Of a stretch of 64,000 nt of DNA, positions 31,886 to 41,988 are shown piece after piece. This DNA comes from an uncultured Acidobacteriia bacterium (GTDB lineage Bacteria > Acidobacteriota > Terriglobia > Bryobacterales > Bryobacteraceae). Numbering within the stretch: the first letter of the stretch is position 1; each line of letters starts with the position of its first letter. Both the position numbers and the translations under genes were made by a program. The stretch is from assembly GCA_903900705.1 (NCBI GenBank), contig CAIUOG010000119.1:24917-88916 (forward strand), read 5' to 3'. Below the pieces are notes generated by a model, which was not told the DNA's origin, did not search any database, and worked only from the letters and a program-made list of their open reading frames with translations.

Positions 31886-34800
31886 ATGTTGTTTTCACGT
31901 TCTCGCTCCATCGTCCTGTCTGTTCTCTTTTGTGCTCTGTCCGCCATCGGCTTGCAGGCGCAGATGACGATCACCGGCTCCGTTTCCGGTAACGTTTCCG
32001 ATCCCTCCGGTCAAACCGTTCCGGGGGCATCCGTCACTCTCACCAGCGAAAAGACACGCGAAGTCCACAACACCAAAACCAACACCGCCGGCGCTTTCAG
32101 TTTCAACGCCGTTCCGCCGGACGCCTATACTCTGAAGGTCGAACACGCCGGTTTTAAGGCTTATGAAAAGACTGCACTGGTGGTTGCCGCCAACGAGCGC
32201 ATCGCCCTCGGGCAGATCACGCTCACCATCGGCGCGGTGAGCGAAACCGTGAGTGTGAGTTCCGAAGCCGCGCATGTGGAAACGGACAGCTCTGAGCAAT
32301 CGGCCGACCTCACAACGGATCAAGTCGGCAATCTGACGGCCCGCGGCAGAGACGTGGTTTCGCTGCTCCGCACCATCCCGGGCGTTTCTTATCAGGCGGA
32401 TCAGGATACGGTTGGTGGCCAGTACGGCACCGGCTCGCCGTCTATCCGCGGCGCGTCCAGCAACCAGAACATCATTGCCGTCGATGGCGTGGTGAGCAAT
32501 GACATGGGTTCGCCAAACGTCTTTTCGAGCGTCACCACGATGGACGCCATCGGCGAAGTGAAGGTCATTCTGAACGGCTATCGCGCCGAGTATGCCGGTA
32601 ATGGCGGCACCGTCGTGCAGGTGGTCAGCAAGTCCGGTGGGCGCGATTTTCATGGCAACGCCTATTACTACGGACGCAATGAAGCCCTGAACGCGAACGA
32701 TTTTTTCAACAACCGCAACAAGGTCAAGCGCCCGGAATACCGCTACAATACGTTCGGTTTCTCGGTGGGTGGTCCGCTCTTTATCCCGGGCCGGTTCAAC
32801 CGGGACCGTAAGCGCCTGTTTGCCTTCTATAACCTGGAAGAACTGCAGGATCGCGTGCCTGGCGGCCTGACGCAGTACACCATGCCGTCGGCACTGGAAC
32901 GCAATGGCGACTTCTCGCAGACTTACGACACCAGCGGCAAGGTAATTCCGGTGAACGACCCCTACAACCTGGTGGGGGGCAAGGCGCAGCAGTTCCCTGG
33001 TAACGCGATTCCCGCGAGCCGGCTTGATAAGAACGGTCTCGCGCTGCTCAAGATCCTGCCGCTGCCCAACTTCGTGAACCCGTCCATCACCAGTTACAAC
33101 TACAACTATCAGATTCAGGAAGTACAGGTTTTCCCGAAGCGCAGCAACCTGTTTAAGATTGACTGGGTGCCCACCGATAACGACCGGGTGTGGTTCCGCG
33201 GCAAGACCTGGCTCTCACAGCAGGAAGGCTACTCCGTGGCCTCCGGCGCGACTCCGGTCGGGTTCTTTGCCCAGTGCTATTGCTTCTCCGAACAGGGCAT
33301 CGCAACCGGCTGGACGCACACGTTCACTCCCACCCTGGTGATGGAACTCACCGCCGGCGTCCGCACGAACCACGAAGGCTGGACGCCGTACAACGACACC
33401 ACGACGCCTGCCCAGCTGGTCCCCACGGCGGGCAACCCGCTCTCCACCGTGCTGCGTTCCGCGGTCGGCTTCACCGCCGGCCAGTGGTATCCGTCTTCCA
33501 ATCCGGATGGCATCATCCCCCGCTTCAGCTTCAACGTCGCCAGTTCGCCGAACGTGAGCTTTGATGACCGCTTCCTGAAGAATGGCACCGACTTCACCTT
33601 CAGCTTCAACGACAACTTCACGTGGACCAAAGGTCAGCACACCGTGAAGGCGGGCATCGACGTCTACCGTATCCGCGAGTATGAGGGCGAACGCAGCACC
33701 TTCAGCGGTACGTTTAACTTCTCCAAGGATACGAACAATCCGCTCGACACCAACTATGCCTTCTCGAACGCGGCGCTCGGCGTTTACCAGAGCTATACGG
33801 AATCGAACGCGCGCTTTGGCGCGAACGAACGGCAGGCGATTGTCGAATGGTTCGTGCAGGATACCTGGAAGGTCACCAAAAGACTGACGCTCGATTACGG
33901 CGCGCGCTTCACCTGGGCCAATCAGATGTATCCGCATTACGACGGGCAGCAGTCGGTTCTCGCGCTGAGCCGCTACAGCGCGAAGAACGCGCCCACGCTG
34001 TTCCAGCCGGTGATTTCAAACGGCGTCAGAATGGCCTTGAATCCGGTTACCGGGGCGCTTCTGCCGCAGACCTATGTAGGCGCCTTTGTGCCCAACACGG
34101 GCAATCCGATTAACGGGGGCGTTCTTTCGGGCGACGCCAGCTACCCGCGTGGCTTCGTGAACCAGCAGCCGATTCACGTCGGACCGCGGCTCGGTTTCGC
34201 CTACGATGTGTTTGGCGACGGCAAGACCGCCATCCGCGGCGGCATCGGCATCCTCTATAATCCGCGCTTCAGCCTCTGGAGCCCGACCACCAATAACCCG
34301 CCGGCCGTGCTGACTCCCATCCAGTATTACGGGACCATCAATACGCTGCTTCAGACCGTTGGCGTGCTCGCTCCCAGCAATACCAACGCACTGAACGTCG
34401 CGGGCAAAACCCCGCGCAACTACAACGGTTCGATTGGTGTGCAGCATGATTTCGGGCACTCCATTCTGCTCGATGTCTCCTACGCGCTGGTGCTGGGCCG
34501 CGATCTGCAGCAGAGCTACAACATCAATACCGTTCCCTACGGTTCGCGTTTCCTGGCGCAGAACACCGATCCGACCACCGGCAAGCCGCTGCCGGACAAC
34601 TTCTTCCGTCCGTACCCCGGCTACAACAACGTCACGTTCCTCGACAATGCGTTTTCGTCGAACTATCATGCGCTGCTGGTTTCTTTGAACCGGCGGTTCT
34701 CGAAGGACCTGCAGATCGGCGTCTCCTACGCGTACTCGAAGTACATGGACTACACCGGTATCCCGGTCTACCGTCCGCTGCGGGTATGGGCGTACGGCCT

Positions 34801-35374
34801 TGATGGCGCGGATCAGACGCAGAACATGACCATCAACTACATCTACAACTTCCCGTCGGTGTCGAAGCTCATTCCGAACAAAGCGGTTGGCTATGTGCTG
34901 AATGGATGGTCGCTGTCAGGGATCGCGCAGTTCGCAGTCGGCACGCCGATTGCGGTCGGATTCAGCACCACGGACGGAACCGACCAGACCGGCGGCGGCG
35001 ATGGCCAGCGCATCAATGTGGTGGGAAATGCGAATTCCGGCACCACCCACACGTTCCTGCAGTGGTTTAACACCGCGGCCTTCGCCCGCCCGGGCATCGG
35101 CGATCCCGGCAACGCCGGCAAGTACGATGTGCGCGGTCCCGGCATCAGCAACGTGGATGCCGCTCTGGCGAAGATGTTCCCGCTGAAGAGCGAGAAACGC
35201 AATATTGAACTGCGCTGGGAAGCCTATAACGTCTTCAACCACACGCAGTTCTCCGGCATCAACGCCACGGCCCGTTTCGATCCCCTGGGGAACCAGACCA
35301 ACGCGTTGTTCGGTCAGGTCACCTCCACACGCGCTCCCCGCGTGATGCAGGGTTCGCTGCGCTTTATCTTCTAA
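31886..35374 (+). CDS. TonB-dependent receptor-like protein with regulatory-like and plug domains
   Basis: 1162 residues from ATG 31886 (GGGGAG upstream); the in-frame extension before it is not needed. A signal peptide ends near GLQAQ. Residues 27-110 form a carboxypeptidase-regulatory-like domain (GNVSDPSGQTVPGASVTLTS, then TNTAGAFSFNAVPPDAY). A plug-like domain follows (DVVSLLRTIPGVSYQ, PSIRGASSNQNIIAVDGV), then a long barrel with aromatic-rich strands ending in GSLRFIF. This is the Oar-like class of outer-membrane receptors; the cargo is unknown. The LuxR-type gene is divergent. A terminator follows directly, so it is transcribed alone. Confidence 0.9.
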   Translation: MLFSRSRSIVLSVLFCALSAIGLQAQMTITGSVSGNVSDPSGQTVPGASVTLTSEKTREVHNTKTNTAGAFSFNAVPPDAYTLKVEHAGFKAYEKTALVVAANERIALGQITLTIGAVSETVSVSSEAAHVETDSSEQSADLTTDQVGNLTARGRDVVSLLRTIPGVSYQADQDTVGGQYGTGSPSIRGASSNQNIIAVDGVVSNDMGSPNVFSSVTTMDAIGEVKVILNGYRAEYAGNGGTVVQVVSKSGGRDFHGNAYYYGRNEALNANDFFNNRNKVKRPEYRYNTFGFSVGGPLFIPGRFNRDRKRLFAFYNLEELQDRVPGGLTQYTMPSALERNGDFSQTYDTSGKVIPVNDPYNLVGGKAQQFPGNAIPASRLDKNGLALLKILPLPNFVNPSITSYNYNYQIQEVQVFPKRSNLFKIDWVPTDNDRVWFRGKTWLSQQEGYSVASGATPVGFFAQCYCFSEQGIATGWTHTFTPTLVMELTAGVRTNHEGWTPYNDTTTPAQLVPTAGNPLSTVLRSAVGFTAGQWYPSSNPDGIIPRFSFNVASSPNVSFDDRFLKNGTDFTFSFNDNFTWTKGQHTVKAGIDVYRIREYEGERSTFSGTFNFSKDTNNPLDTNYAFSNAALGVYQSYTESNARFGANERQAIVEWFVQDTWKVTKRLTLDYGARFTWANQMYPHYDGQQSVLALSRYSAKNAPTLFQPVISNGVRMALNPVTGALLPQTYVGAFVPNTGNPINGGVLSGDASYPRGFVNQQPIHVGPRLGFAYDVFGDGKTAIRGGIGILYNPRFSLWSPTTNNPPAVLTPIQYYGTINTLLQTVGVLAPSNTNALNVAGKTPRNYNGSIGVQHDFGHSILLDVSYALVLGRDLQQSYNINTVPYGSRFLAQNTDPTTGKPLPDNFFRPYPGYNNVTFLDNAFSSNYHALLVSLNRRFSKDLQIGVSYAYSKYMDYTGIPVYRPLRVWAYGLDGADQTQNMTINYIYNFPSVSKLIPNKAVGYVLNGWSLSGIAQFAVGTPIAVGFSTTDGTDQTGGGDGQRINVVGNANSGTTHTFLQWFNTAAFARPGIGDPGNAGKYDVRGPGISNVDAALAKMFPLKSEKRNIELRWEAYNVFNHTQFSGINATARFDPLGNQTNALFGQVTSTRAPRVMQGSLRFIF

Positions 35375-35398
35375 ACTGCGCGACTACGCCTACACCAG

Positions 35399-35440
35399 CG
35401 GCTGCCACTTTCTCTATGGAAGCGGCAGCCGTTTTCTTTT
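35399..35440 (+). terminator. Intrinsic terminator after the receptor gene
   Basis: Stem CGGCTGCC (35399-35406) with GGCAGCCG (35424-35431), a 17-base loop, then TTTTCTTTT. Confidence 0.85.
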
Positions 35441-35450
35441 GTCATACGAT

Positions 35451-36086
35451 ATGCAGATGCGCCTCCCGCCACGAATTGTTCTCCCCGCCCTTCTGCTGCT
35501 GGCCTCCGCCACGTGCTTCTCTCAGCTTTCGCCGCGCATGCCACAACTGAAGCTCGAAGACACCACGGGTGAGCAGCGCGCGCTGGCGGAACGCATGCTG
35601 AAGCAGACGCGCTCCGGCCTCACCGGGCCCTTCAACGCTATGCTCCGAAGCCCGGAGATGTCGCAGCCGCTGATGGATCTGTATCTCTACTTCCGCTACA
35701 AGACGGCGCTGCCCCGGCCGCTGATCGAACTCGCCATCCTGATCACGGGCCGCGAATGGTCCGCGCCGTTCGAATGGTATATGCACTATCCGATTGCCCG
35801 CAGCGAAGGTCTCTCCGCGGCCGTGCTGGCGGAACTGCGCGAAGGCAGGCGCCCGGCGACGATGAAGGCGGACGAGGGGATCGTTTATGACTTCTCCACC
35901 GAACTGCTCCGAACGCACCGGGTCGGTGATGTGACGTACCAGAAGACGCTCGCGCATTTCGGAGAGAAGAACCTGGTCGACCTGACAGCACTCATCAGCG
36001 CCTATTCCACCTATGCCGCGCTGCTGAACGTGAACCAGTTGAAGCTGCCGCCCGGCGAGGGTCCCGAATACCTTCCCGTAAAATAA
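35451..36086 (+). CDS. Secreted carboxymuconolactone-decarboxylase-like (AhpD-fold) protein
   Basis: 211 residues from ATG 35451 (ATG 35457 also possible). The signal peptide (ALLLLASATCFSQ) marks export. The core resembles the CMD/AhpD fold: LPRPLIELAILITGREWSAP, EWYMHYPIARSEGLSAAVLA, YDFSTELLRTHRVGD and AYSTYAALLNVN. The usual Cys-x-x-Cys pair of AhpD is absent; the position reads Phe-Glu-Trp-Tyr-Met-His, keeping only the His, so peroxidase-partner activity is unlikely. It is followed after 5 bases by a DinB gene. Confidence 0.78.
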   Translation: MQMRLPPRIVLPALLLLASATCFSQLSPRMPQLKLEDTTGEQRALAERMLKQTRSGLTGPFNAMLRSPEMSQPLMDLYLYFRYKTALPRPLIELAILITGREWSAPFEWYMHYPIARSEGLSAAVLAELREGRRPATMKADEGIVYDFSTELLRTHRVGDVTYQKTLAHFGEKNLVDLTALISAYSTYAALLNVNQLKLPPGEGPEYLPVK

Positions 36087-36091
36087 CCGGT

Positions 36092-36553
36092 ATGCTTCCG
36101 GATGTCCGCACCACCTGTCTGCAACACCTGGCTTTCATGCGCTGGGCAGATGAACGCATGCTCGGCGCCGTCGCCGAAAACATGCCGGACCAGATCTCCG
36201 TACTGAGCCACATTTATCTGGCGGAGGCCGTGTGGCTGGGCCGCGTGAAAGGGCAGGCGGACCTGATGATTACGCAGTTGCCCGCGCCCCCGAATATGCC
36301 GGAGCTGCAACGGGTCTGGCCGACCCTGCATCAGGAATGGCTCGATTGGGCGAATGATCTCGCAGCCTGGGATACCCTTGTTCCCCACCGCAACCTGCAG
36401 GGCGCTCTGTTTCAAATGCCCGCCTGGCAGATTGTGCTGCACCTGGTAAACCACGGCAGTTTTCATCGCGGTCAGGTGGCAGCCATGCTGCGTGCCGCCG
36501 GGTTCACGCCACCGGCCACGGATCTGATCGTCTACTACCGCCTGCAGTCCTGA
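36092..36553 (+). CDS. DinB-family protein
   Basis: 153 residues of the DinB four-helix bundle, with likely metal ligands His in LSHIYLAEAVWL and in LVNHGSFHRGQV (two His), plus His12 in the first helix (LQHLAFMRWADERM). No signal peptide. The His set is complete, so a bound divalent metal is expected. Co-transcription with the exported CMD-like protein is likely. Confidence 0.85.
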   Translation: MLPDVRTTCLQHLAFMRWADERMLGAVAENMPDQISVLSHIYLAEAVWLGRVKGQADLMITQLPAPPNMPELQRVWPTLHQEWLDWANDLAAWDTLVPHRNLQGALFQMPAWQIVLHLVNHGSFHRGQVAAMLRAAGFTPPATDLIVYYRLQS

Positions 36554-36558
36554 TCTGA

Positions 36559-37677
36559 TCAGGCGGCAGACTTCCACTTCAGGCCCAGCCCCAGTTGCTT
36601 CTGTGCGAACTCGATGCTCCGGCCCAGATCGTTGCGCTGCTGTTCCTTCAGCGCCTCCATATACTCGGCCGGCTTGCGGCCCGGGGAATCCTCAATCACC
36701 ATGGAACCCATGAACGGATGCCCTTTTTTCGCCAGTGCCGCGAACCGCGCGAACTCGCTGGCGGGCATCTTCGGGAACCACTTCCACCAGTCTTTCTCGT
36801 AATACGGAAGAATCTGGGGCGGCCGCCCGGTGATGATCTCCAGTTGCAGCAGTGATTTCGGGCAGGTCTTCTGGTAGAGCGTGAAGAACGCCGTCCAGTC
36901 GATGATCCCCTCGCCCAGGGTGACCCACTGCGCCGCCGCGCCACGCGGGTGTTCGAATACCACGGAATCGCGCACGTGTGTGGAGACCGCGTAAGGCCCC
37001 AGAATCTCCAACGTTACCTGCGGATCTTCCATCACCCACATGGGATTGCCGGTGTCGAGGCAGGAGGCTACAAAATCCTTGCCCGATTCCACAATCACCG
37101 TCCGCGTCTCGCTGGCCTGCATATCGCCCGCGTGGTTTTCGAGCGCGATCTTTACGCCGCTATCCTGCGCCTGCGACCGGACGTTCCGAAAGACCTTAAT
37201 GGTGGCTTCCATGAAGTATTCAATCGGCTTGTCACTCCGCCGGTCGTCCATCGAGCCCATAAAACAGCGCATCGACTTCGCGCCCACGGCCTTCGCGATC
37301 TTCAGGCCATTCACCAGGCGCTGTTCCGCCGTCTCGCCGTTGCTCTTCCAACTCTTCGAAACCGGGCAGATGCAGCCAATGCCGGAGTCGATTTCGAGGC
37401 CCAGTTTGTCGGCATGCGCTTTGACGGTGGCGAGGTGCGCCGGTTCGAGGCTGCTGTAATCGCCGGAGTCCGAGATCTGCACCGTGTCGACCTTCAGGCT
37501 CGCCGCATAGTCCAGCAGCTGAATGTCCTTCCATTTGAAGGCCCGGACCGAGTAGGTGTCGAAGCCCAGTTTGATTCCCGCACCCAGAGGATTCGCCATG
37601 CCAGTCGCCTGCGCGAACGCAATACCGGACCCGCCGATGCCCGCGGTGGCCGTCTTTAGAAAGGAGCGCCGATGCAT
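36559..37677 (-). CDS. Tat-exported sugar-phosphate isomerase/epimerase-like TIM barrel
   Basis: 372 residues from ATG 37677. The start MHRRSFLKTATAGIGGSGIA is a twin-arginine-type signal. The AP-endonuclease-2/xylose-isomerase-like barrel shows LGFDTYSVRAF, VDTVQISDSGDYSS, VKIALENHAGDMQ (metal Glu and His), ASCLDTGNPMWVMED, VSTHVRDS and LLQLEIITGRPP (Glu). Secreted members are thought to act on sugar derivatives, for example inosose or keto-sugars, in the periplasm, possibly metal dependent. The frame is open further upstream but the signal sets the start. It converges on the DinB gene with 5 bases between stops. Confidence 0.86.
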   Translation of the reverse strand: MHRRSFLKTATAGIGGSGIAFAQATGMANPLGAGIKLGFDTYSVRAFKWKDIQLLDYAASLKVDTVQISDSGDYSSLEPAHLATVKAHADKLGLEIDSGIGCICPVSKSWKSNGETAEQRLVNGLKIAKAVGAKSMRCFMGSMDDRRSDKPIEYFMEATIKVFRNVRSQAQDSGVKIALENHAGDMQASETRTVIVESGKDFVASCLDTGNPMWVMEDPQVTLEILGPYAVSTHVRDSVVFEHPRGAAAQWVTLGEGIIDWTAFFTLYQKTCPKSLLQLEIITGRPPQILPYYEKDWWKWFPKMPASEFARFAALAKKGHPFMGSMVIEDSPGRKPAEYMEALKEQQRNDLGRSIEFAQKQLGLGLKWKSAA

Positions 37678-37886
37678 GTCTGTCTTTGTATCACGGGAAA
37701 CGGAGTCCGCCCGAAAGTGCCCGCTCCCCGGCGATTGGATCACGCGGTACGCGGAAATATTTGCTGTGACCATAACTGCCGTCTTCTGAACGGGATGCGG
37801 GTGGTCTCGCGGGCCGGCCGATGCCTGCCTCCGGGCCTTTTTCCTTCCCCTCTGCTACAGAATCGAACCGGAAGGGAACCCACCGA

Positions 37887-40800
37887 TTGTCTGAACGCGT
37901 TTATAAACTCCAGCCGGACCGAACCATCAGTCTGCGCGGCTTCGACACGTTTGCCGCCGCCGCTGCGATTCACTCCGCCTCGCCCACCGATTTTACCGTG
38001 AGTGGCACGTTTCGCGACCCGGCGGACTTCGCCGTCGCCGTACTCCACGATGCCGATAATTTCTACGAGCATCCTTCCATCAAATACCTGCCCGATTTCA
38101 ACTTCGCCGGGCTCACCCTGAACTTCGATCTGACCTATAGCGACGGTCTGCAGCCCATCGATTCCCCCAAGTACAACTGGATCGACTGGGCGACGCTCGA
38201 TTGCATCCGCGCCGATAACACCACGGCGCAAATCCGCCTCTGGGATAACGCGATGCTGGCAGGGTCGGCATTCCCGGCGGCTTCCGCCACCTGCACGCTG
38301 CGGACCACGGACACTGGCATTGAAGCGTATGACCGCGTGACGCTCTGGTACCAGAATCTGGCCTTCGACTACATCGTGCCGGAAGGGCAGAAGACCGTGG
38401 AGTTTCAGTTCTACGCGGGTGGCACGGGCACAGCCCACTCCATCACCGTGAATGGCCGCGAATATTCCTACACCGAATCGGACCCGATGGGGGAAAACAG
38501 CGCCACGGTGGCAGCCGGGCTTCTGGCGCAGCTCGGCGACGATGCCGACGTCACGGCATCCGGCGGCAGCACGACCAACGCCATTCAGCTCACCGTCCGG
38601 ACGGAAAAAGCCGGGAATAGTTTCCCGGTCAGCGCCTCTGACGGCAATGCCGCCGCCACCATGCTGCTGATGACCCCCACCCTGGTGGCGGCCAGCCTGA
38701 CGGCGGAAATCAACACGACGAATTGGGTTTCCGCCAACACCACCTATTCCCTGCTGGCGGTGGCGACCGGGCCACAGATTCAGATTACGGTGGGGCGGTA
38801 CGGCACGGCCAACGTGAGCGGCACTTCCGTCACGTGGAATTCCGGGCACGTCTTCTCCGGCATTGTTCCGGGCTCGACCATCCTGCTGGGCGGCGCGACC
38901 TACACGGTGGGCTCCGTGCAGTCGCCGAAGCAATTGACGCTCACCACGTCGGCGTCCGCCGGGTCCGGCGTTGCCTTTGTCAGTCCGCGCGGGGGCCGCG
39001 ACGGCAATCTGATCCGCCTTTACGCCACCTCAAAAGCAGCCACCCTGACCACGGATCAGACGCAGTATCAGATGACCGGGGGCTCTTCCGCCGCCACCTG
39101 GAACTGCACCCTCGATTTTACGGCGCTCGGCATCGACCAGCTTCGCCAATGCTGGCTTACTTTCGCGCCGTCCCTGGTCTCGGGCGACTATCCTTCTACG
39201 GAGTGGCAGGCTGTCTTCAGCAACTGGCTGCTCACCGGCGATGAAGCCGTGAGGACACTCAAGGTCGCCGGTCCGGGCAGCGTCCGCATTGAGGAATCGA
39301 GCGCGGCCTGTGTCTTTACGCCGTCCACCTCCTGGACGACGGAGTCCGGTTTCTATTCGCGTTACTTCGCGGCGGCCACCAGAGATACCTCCGCCTCAGT
39401 CACCATCACCTATACCTGCCAATTCCCGCACGATCTCTACATCGGCACCTCGCTCTATTCGGACCGCGCCGTCGCCGGTGTGCAACTGGATGGCGATACC
39501 CAGACTTCGCTCGATTGCCGACTGACGTCGTCCTCCGCGGTGGTGACGCGCCGGAAGGTTCGCACGGCCGTGGCGGCGGGCAAACATACCGTCACCATTG
39601 GTTTGCAACAGGCCGGCGTCTTCTATTTCGACTTCCTCGAAGCCGCCGTGGTCTCCGACTATCCGGACGCTCTTACACCCCGCACCGGAATCTCCCCCGC
39701 GCTCGACTTCGACACCGACCACACCTACAAGCTTTCCCCGGAGCGGTTGCTGTGGATCTTCGACAAGCTTGGCTACGCCGGGCCGATGAACGAGTATCTG
39801 GGCGTCTTCTGGTGGAATGAGCGCGTGGCGTCGGGTGGTTCGTTCTCCACTGCGAAGGTGGGCTTCAGCGGCGCGTTCGCATCCGGCGACACGGTGTTCC
39901 TGAACCTGAACGGCGAGTCGATCGGCAAGACCGTCTTCCCGGCGGACACGAATGACACGATCGCCGCGCACTTCGCCTCCTATATCAACGGGGCGTTCGT
40001 GGGCGCCTGGGCCTCGTCCTCCGGCGCTATGCTGACCATCACGGGCCGATCCCCCGCACCCGCCTACAACATCAGCCTGGTGGTGTCGGCGACCTCCACA
40101 GCCGGCGTTGTCGCGATTACGCAGCTGCCGGCGGCAGGGGTCTATCCCACGTGGATGCTGAACGATGCCGCCAATCCCCCGCTGAACCGCGCCGCCCGGG
40201 ACTGGCACGCCGATTTCTACGCGCAGTGCGCCGCCCGCGGGCGTGAGGTGGTGACGGCCTGCTCGATGGAACTGGTGAACCCTCCCGATGGCTATGTCGC
40301 CCGTTTCCCGGACACCGCCCGGACCGCCGTCGCCACCGCCACCGGCTTCGGCGCGCTGGTTTCCAACCACTGCGCCATCGGCTCCACCAAAATGCTGGCC
40401 TACCAAAAGGCCGTCTACCGCAACCTTGCGCAGCTGCAGGCCGCTGCCGGACTGACGCCCAATCTGCAATACGGCGAATTCCTCTGGTGGTACTTTGCCG
40501 GTTCGGGCGGTATGGCCTTCTATGATGACGAAACCCTGGCGGCGGCCGAGACCGCCCTCGGCCGCCCCCTGCATGTCTTCAGTACCCCGAACGACGATCC
40601 TGCCGTGAACGGCGGCGCCGACGCTCTTTTCCTTCGAAACCGTCTGCGGGACCACATGGCTGCTCTGGTTGCCGATATCCGATCCGTCTACCCGGCTGCT
40701 CAGTGCGAAGTGCTCTGGCCCTACGACGTGAACTATCCGACGCCGGTGCCCGCCAACGCCCCCTACCTGGGCGGTCGGCTCAATCGCTTCATCAACCTCC

Positions 40801-41120
40801 CGGCTGAATGGCAGAACAAAACCACCAGCGGACTCGACCGTATGAAAGTGGAAGCACTCGCCTTCTCATCCTCCATGCGAAGTCTCGATCTGGCCCGCGA
40901 GGCCATCGAACTATTCCCCGGTTTTGGCTGGCCCACGGACTCCGTGCGCTACCTGGTCCCGGTCTTCGGAGTCGCGACACCATGGCACCGGGAACTCGCG
41001 CTCGCTCACGGCGCCGGGCTCCGGACCAACAACCTGTGGGCCTTCGATCACATCTGCCTCTTCAATCTGGAGGTGCCGGAGCGGGGACTCGAAAGACGCT
41101 CCTTTGTTCAGACCGCCTGA
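37887..41120 (+). CDS. Very large protein with phage-tail-like modules and a TIM-barrel-like half
   Basis: 1077 residues from TTG 37887, which has GGAAGGGAA about 9 bases upstream; an ATG at 37821 gives an extension rich in Arg and Ser. There is no signal peptide. Residues 1-220 are beta-rich. At least three related modules follow, at about 195-280, 280-410 and 665-755, each with a strand pair and a loop such as HSITVNGREYSYTE, NLIRLYATSKAATLTTDQTQ or TVFLNLNGESIGK ... TIAAHFASYING, reminiscent of repeated beta domains in phage tail proteins. Residues 600-1077 look like a glycosidase-type TIM barrel interrupted by the third module: NEYLGVFWWNERV, WHADFYAQCAARGREVVTA, LQYGEFLWWYFAG and CEVLWPYDVNYPTP. 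It resembles acidobacterial proteins sometimes labelled non-contractile tail sheath. That label is from memory and unverified. No other phage gene is nearby. Confidence 0.75.
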   Translation: MSERVYKLQPDRTISLRGFDTFAAAAAIHSASPTDFTVSGTFRDPADFAVAVLHDADNFYEHPSIKYLPDFNFAGLTLNFDLTYSDGLQPIDSPKYNWIDWATLDCIRADNTTAQIRLWDNAMLAGSAFPAASATCTLRTTDTGIEAYDRVTLWYQNLAFDYIVPEGQKTVEFQFYAGGTGTAHSITVNGREYSYTESDPMGENSATVAAGLLAQLGDDADVTASGGSTTNAIQLTVRTEKAGNSFPVSASDGNAAATMLLMTPTLVAASLTAEINTTNWVSANTTYSLLAVATGPQIQITVGRYGTANVSGTSVTWNSGHVFSGIVPGSTILLGGATYTVGSVQSPKQLTLTTSASAGSGVAFVSPRGGRDGNLIRLYATSKAATLTTDQTQYQMTGGSSAATWNCTLDFTALGIDQLRQCWLTFAPSLVSGDYPSTEWQAVFSNWLLTGDEAVRTLKVAGPGSVRIEESSAACVFTPSTSWTTESGFYSRYFAAATRDTSASVTITYTCQFPHDLYIGTSLYSDRAVAGVQLDGDTQTSLDCRLTSSSAVVTRRKVRTAVAAGKHTVTIGLQQAGVFYFDFLEAAVVSDYPDALTPRTGISPALDFDTDHTYKLSPERLLWIFDKLGYAGPMNEYLGVFWWNERVASGGSFSTAKVGFSGAFASGDTVFLNLNGESIGKTVFPADTNDTIAAHFASYINGAFVGAWASSSGAMLTITGRSPAPAYNISLVVSATSTAGVVAITQLPAAGVYPTWMLNDAANPPLNRAARDWHADFYAQCAARGREVVTACSMELVNPPDGYVARFPDTARTAVATATGFGALVSNHCAIGSTKMLAYQKAVYRNLAQLQAAAGLTPNLQYGEFLWWYFAGSGGMAFYDDETLAAAETALGRPLHVFSTPNDDPAVNGGADALFLRNRLRDHMAALVADIRSVYPAAQCEVLWPYDVNYPTPVPANAPYLGGRLNRFINLPAEWQNKTTSGLDRMKVEALAFSSSMRSLDLAREAIELFPGFGWPTDSVRYLVPVFGVATPWHRELALAHGAGLRTNNLWAFDHICLFNLEVPERGLERRSFVQTA

Positions 41121-41151
41121 GCATGCCGTGCCGTTGAGTATCCTATAAGGG

Positions 41152-41982
41152 ATGTCCTCTCAGGCGGAGCCGCTTACGGTAAAGACTCCCTGGCAGCGAG
41201 TCCAGAACGCGCGTCACCCGAAGCGTCCGCACACGCTCGACTATGTGCAGCGGATTCTGACGGACTTCCAGGAACTCCACGGTGATCGTCTGTTCGGCGA
41301 CGATGCGGCGATTGTCTGCGGCATGGCCCGGCTCGACGGCCAACCGGTGATGCTGATCGGGGAGCAGAAAGGCCGCGACACCCGCCAGAAGCTGCTGCGC
41401 AACTTCGGCATGCCGAAGCCGGAAGGCTACCGCAAGGCCCTGCGCGCGATGCAGATGGCCGCCAAGTTCGGTCGCCCCATCATTGCTTTTCTCGATACTC
41501 CCGGCGCTTACCCTGGCATCGACGCGGAAGAGCGCGGACAGGCTGAGGCCATCGCGCGCAACCTTCGGGAAATGGCGCGCCTCCCGGTGCCGGTCGTTTC
41601 GGTGGTGATCGGCGAAGGGGGCAGTGGCGGAGCACTGGCTCTGGGCGTGGGCAATCATGTGCTGATGCTTGAAAACGCGGTGTACAGCGTGATTTCCCCG
41701 GAAAGCTGCGCCGCCATTATTTATCGTGATTCCGCCAAGGCCGAGCAGGCGGCGGCCGCTCTCCGGATGACCGCCTCCGACCTTCTCCGGCTCGGCATCA
41801 TCGACGGCATCATCTCCGAACCCACTGGCGGCGCGCACGAAGACTACGACGAAGCCGCCCGGCTCCTGAAAGAACAGTTGATTCGTTCCCTTGCCGAACT
41901 GTCCCCGCTGTCCCCGGGTGAGGTTGTACAGACCCGCTACGACAAGTTCCGCAAGATGGGCAGCTTCTTCGAATCCGTTTAA
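41152..41982 (+). CDS. accA: Acetyl-CoA carboxylase carboxyltransferase alpha subunit
   Basis: 276 residues. Landmarks are [80 protein letters not shown] and [17 protein letters not shown], then [15 protein letters not shown]. With AccD (not in this window) it forms the carboxyltransferase that makes malonyl-CoA for fatty-acid synthesis in the cytoplasm. It is shorter than the about 320 residues of the Escherichia coli subunit, mostly at the N-terminus. TATCCT ends 7 bases before the ATG. The small membrane protein gene follows after 6 bases. Confidence 0.95.
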   Translation: MSSQAEPLTVKTPWQRVQNARHPKRPHTLDYVQRILTDFQELHGDRLFGDDAAIVCGMARLDGQPVMLIGEQKGRDTRQKLLRNFGMPKPEGYRKALRAMQMAAKFGRPIIAFLDTPGAYPGIDAEERGQAEAIARNLREMARLPVPVVSVVIGEGGSGGALALGVGNHVLMLENAVYSVISPESCAAIIYRDSAKAEQAAAALRMTASDLLRLGIIDGIISEPTGGAHEDYDEAARLLKEQLIRSLAELSPLSPGEVVQTRYDKFRKMGSFFESV

Positions 41983-41988
41983 TCCGCT

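Noticed and set aside
37887..41120. A prophage or gene-transfer-agent cluster around the tail-like protein
   Set aside because: No terminase, capsid, portal, integrase or att-like repeat is visible in the flanks; the neighbours are an isomerase and accA.
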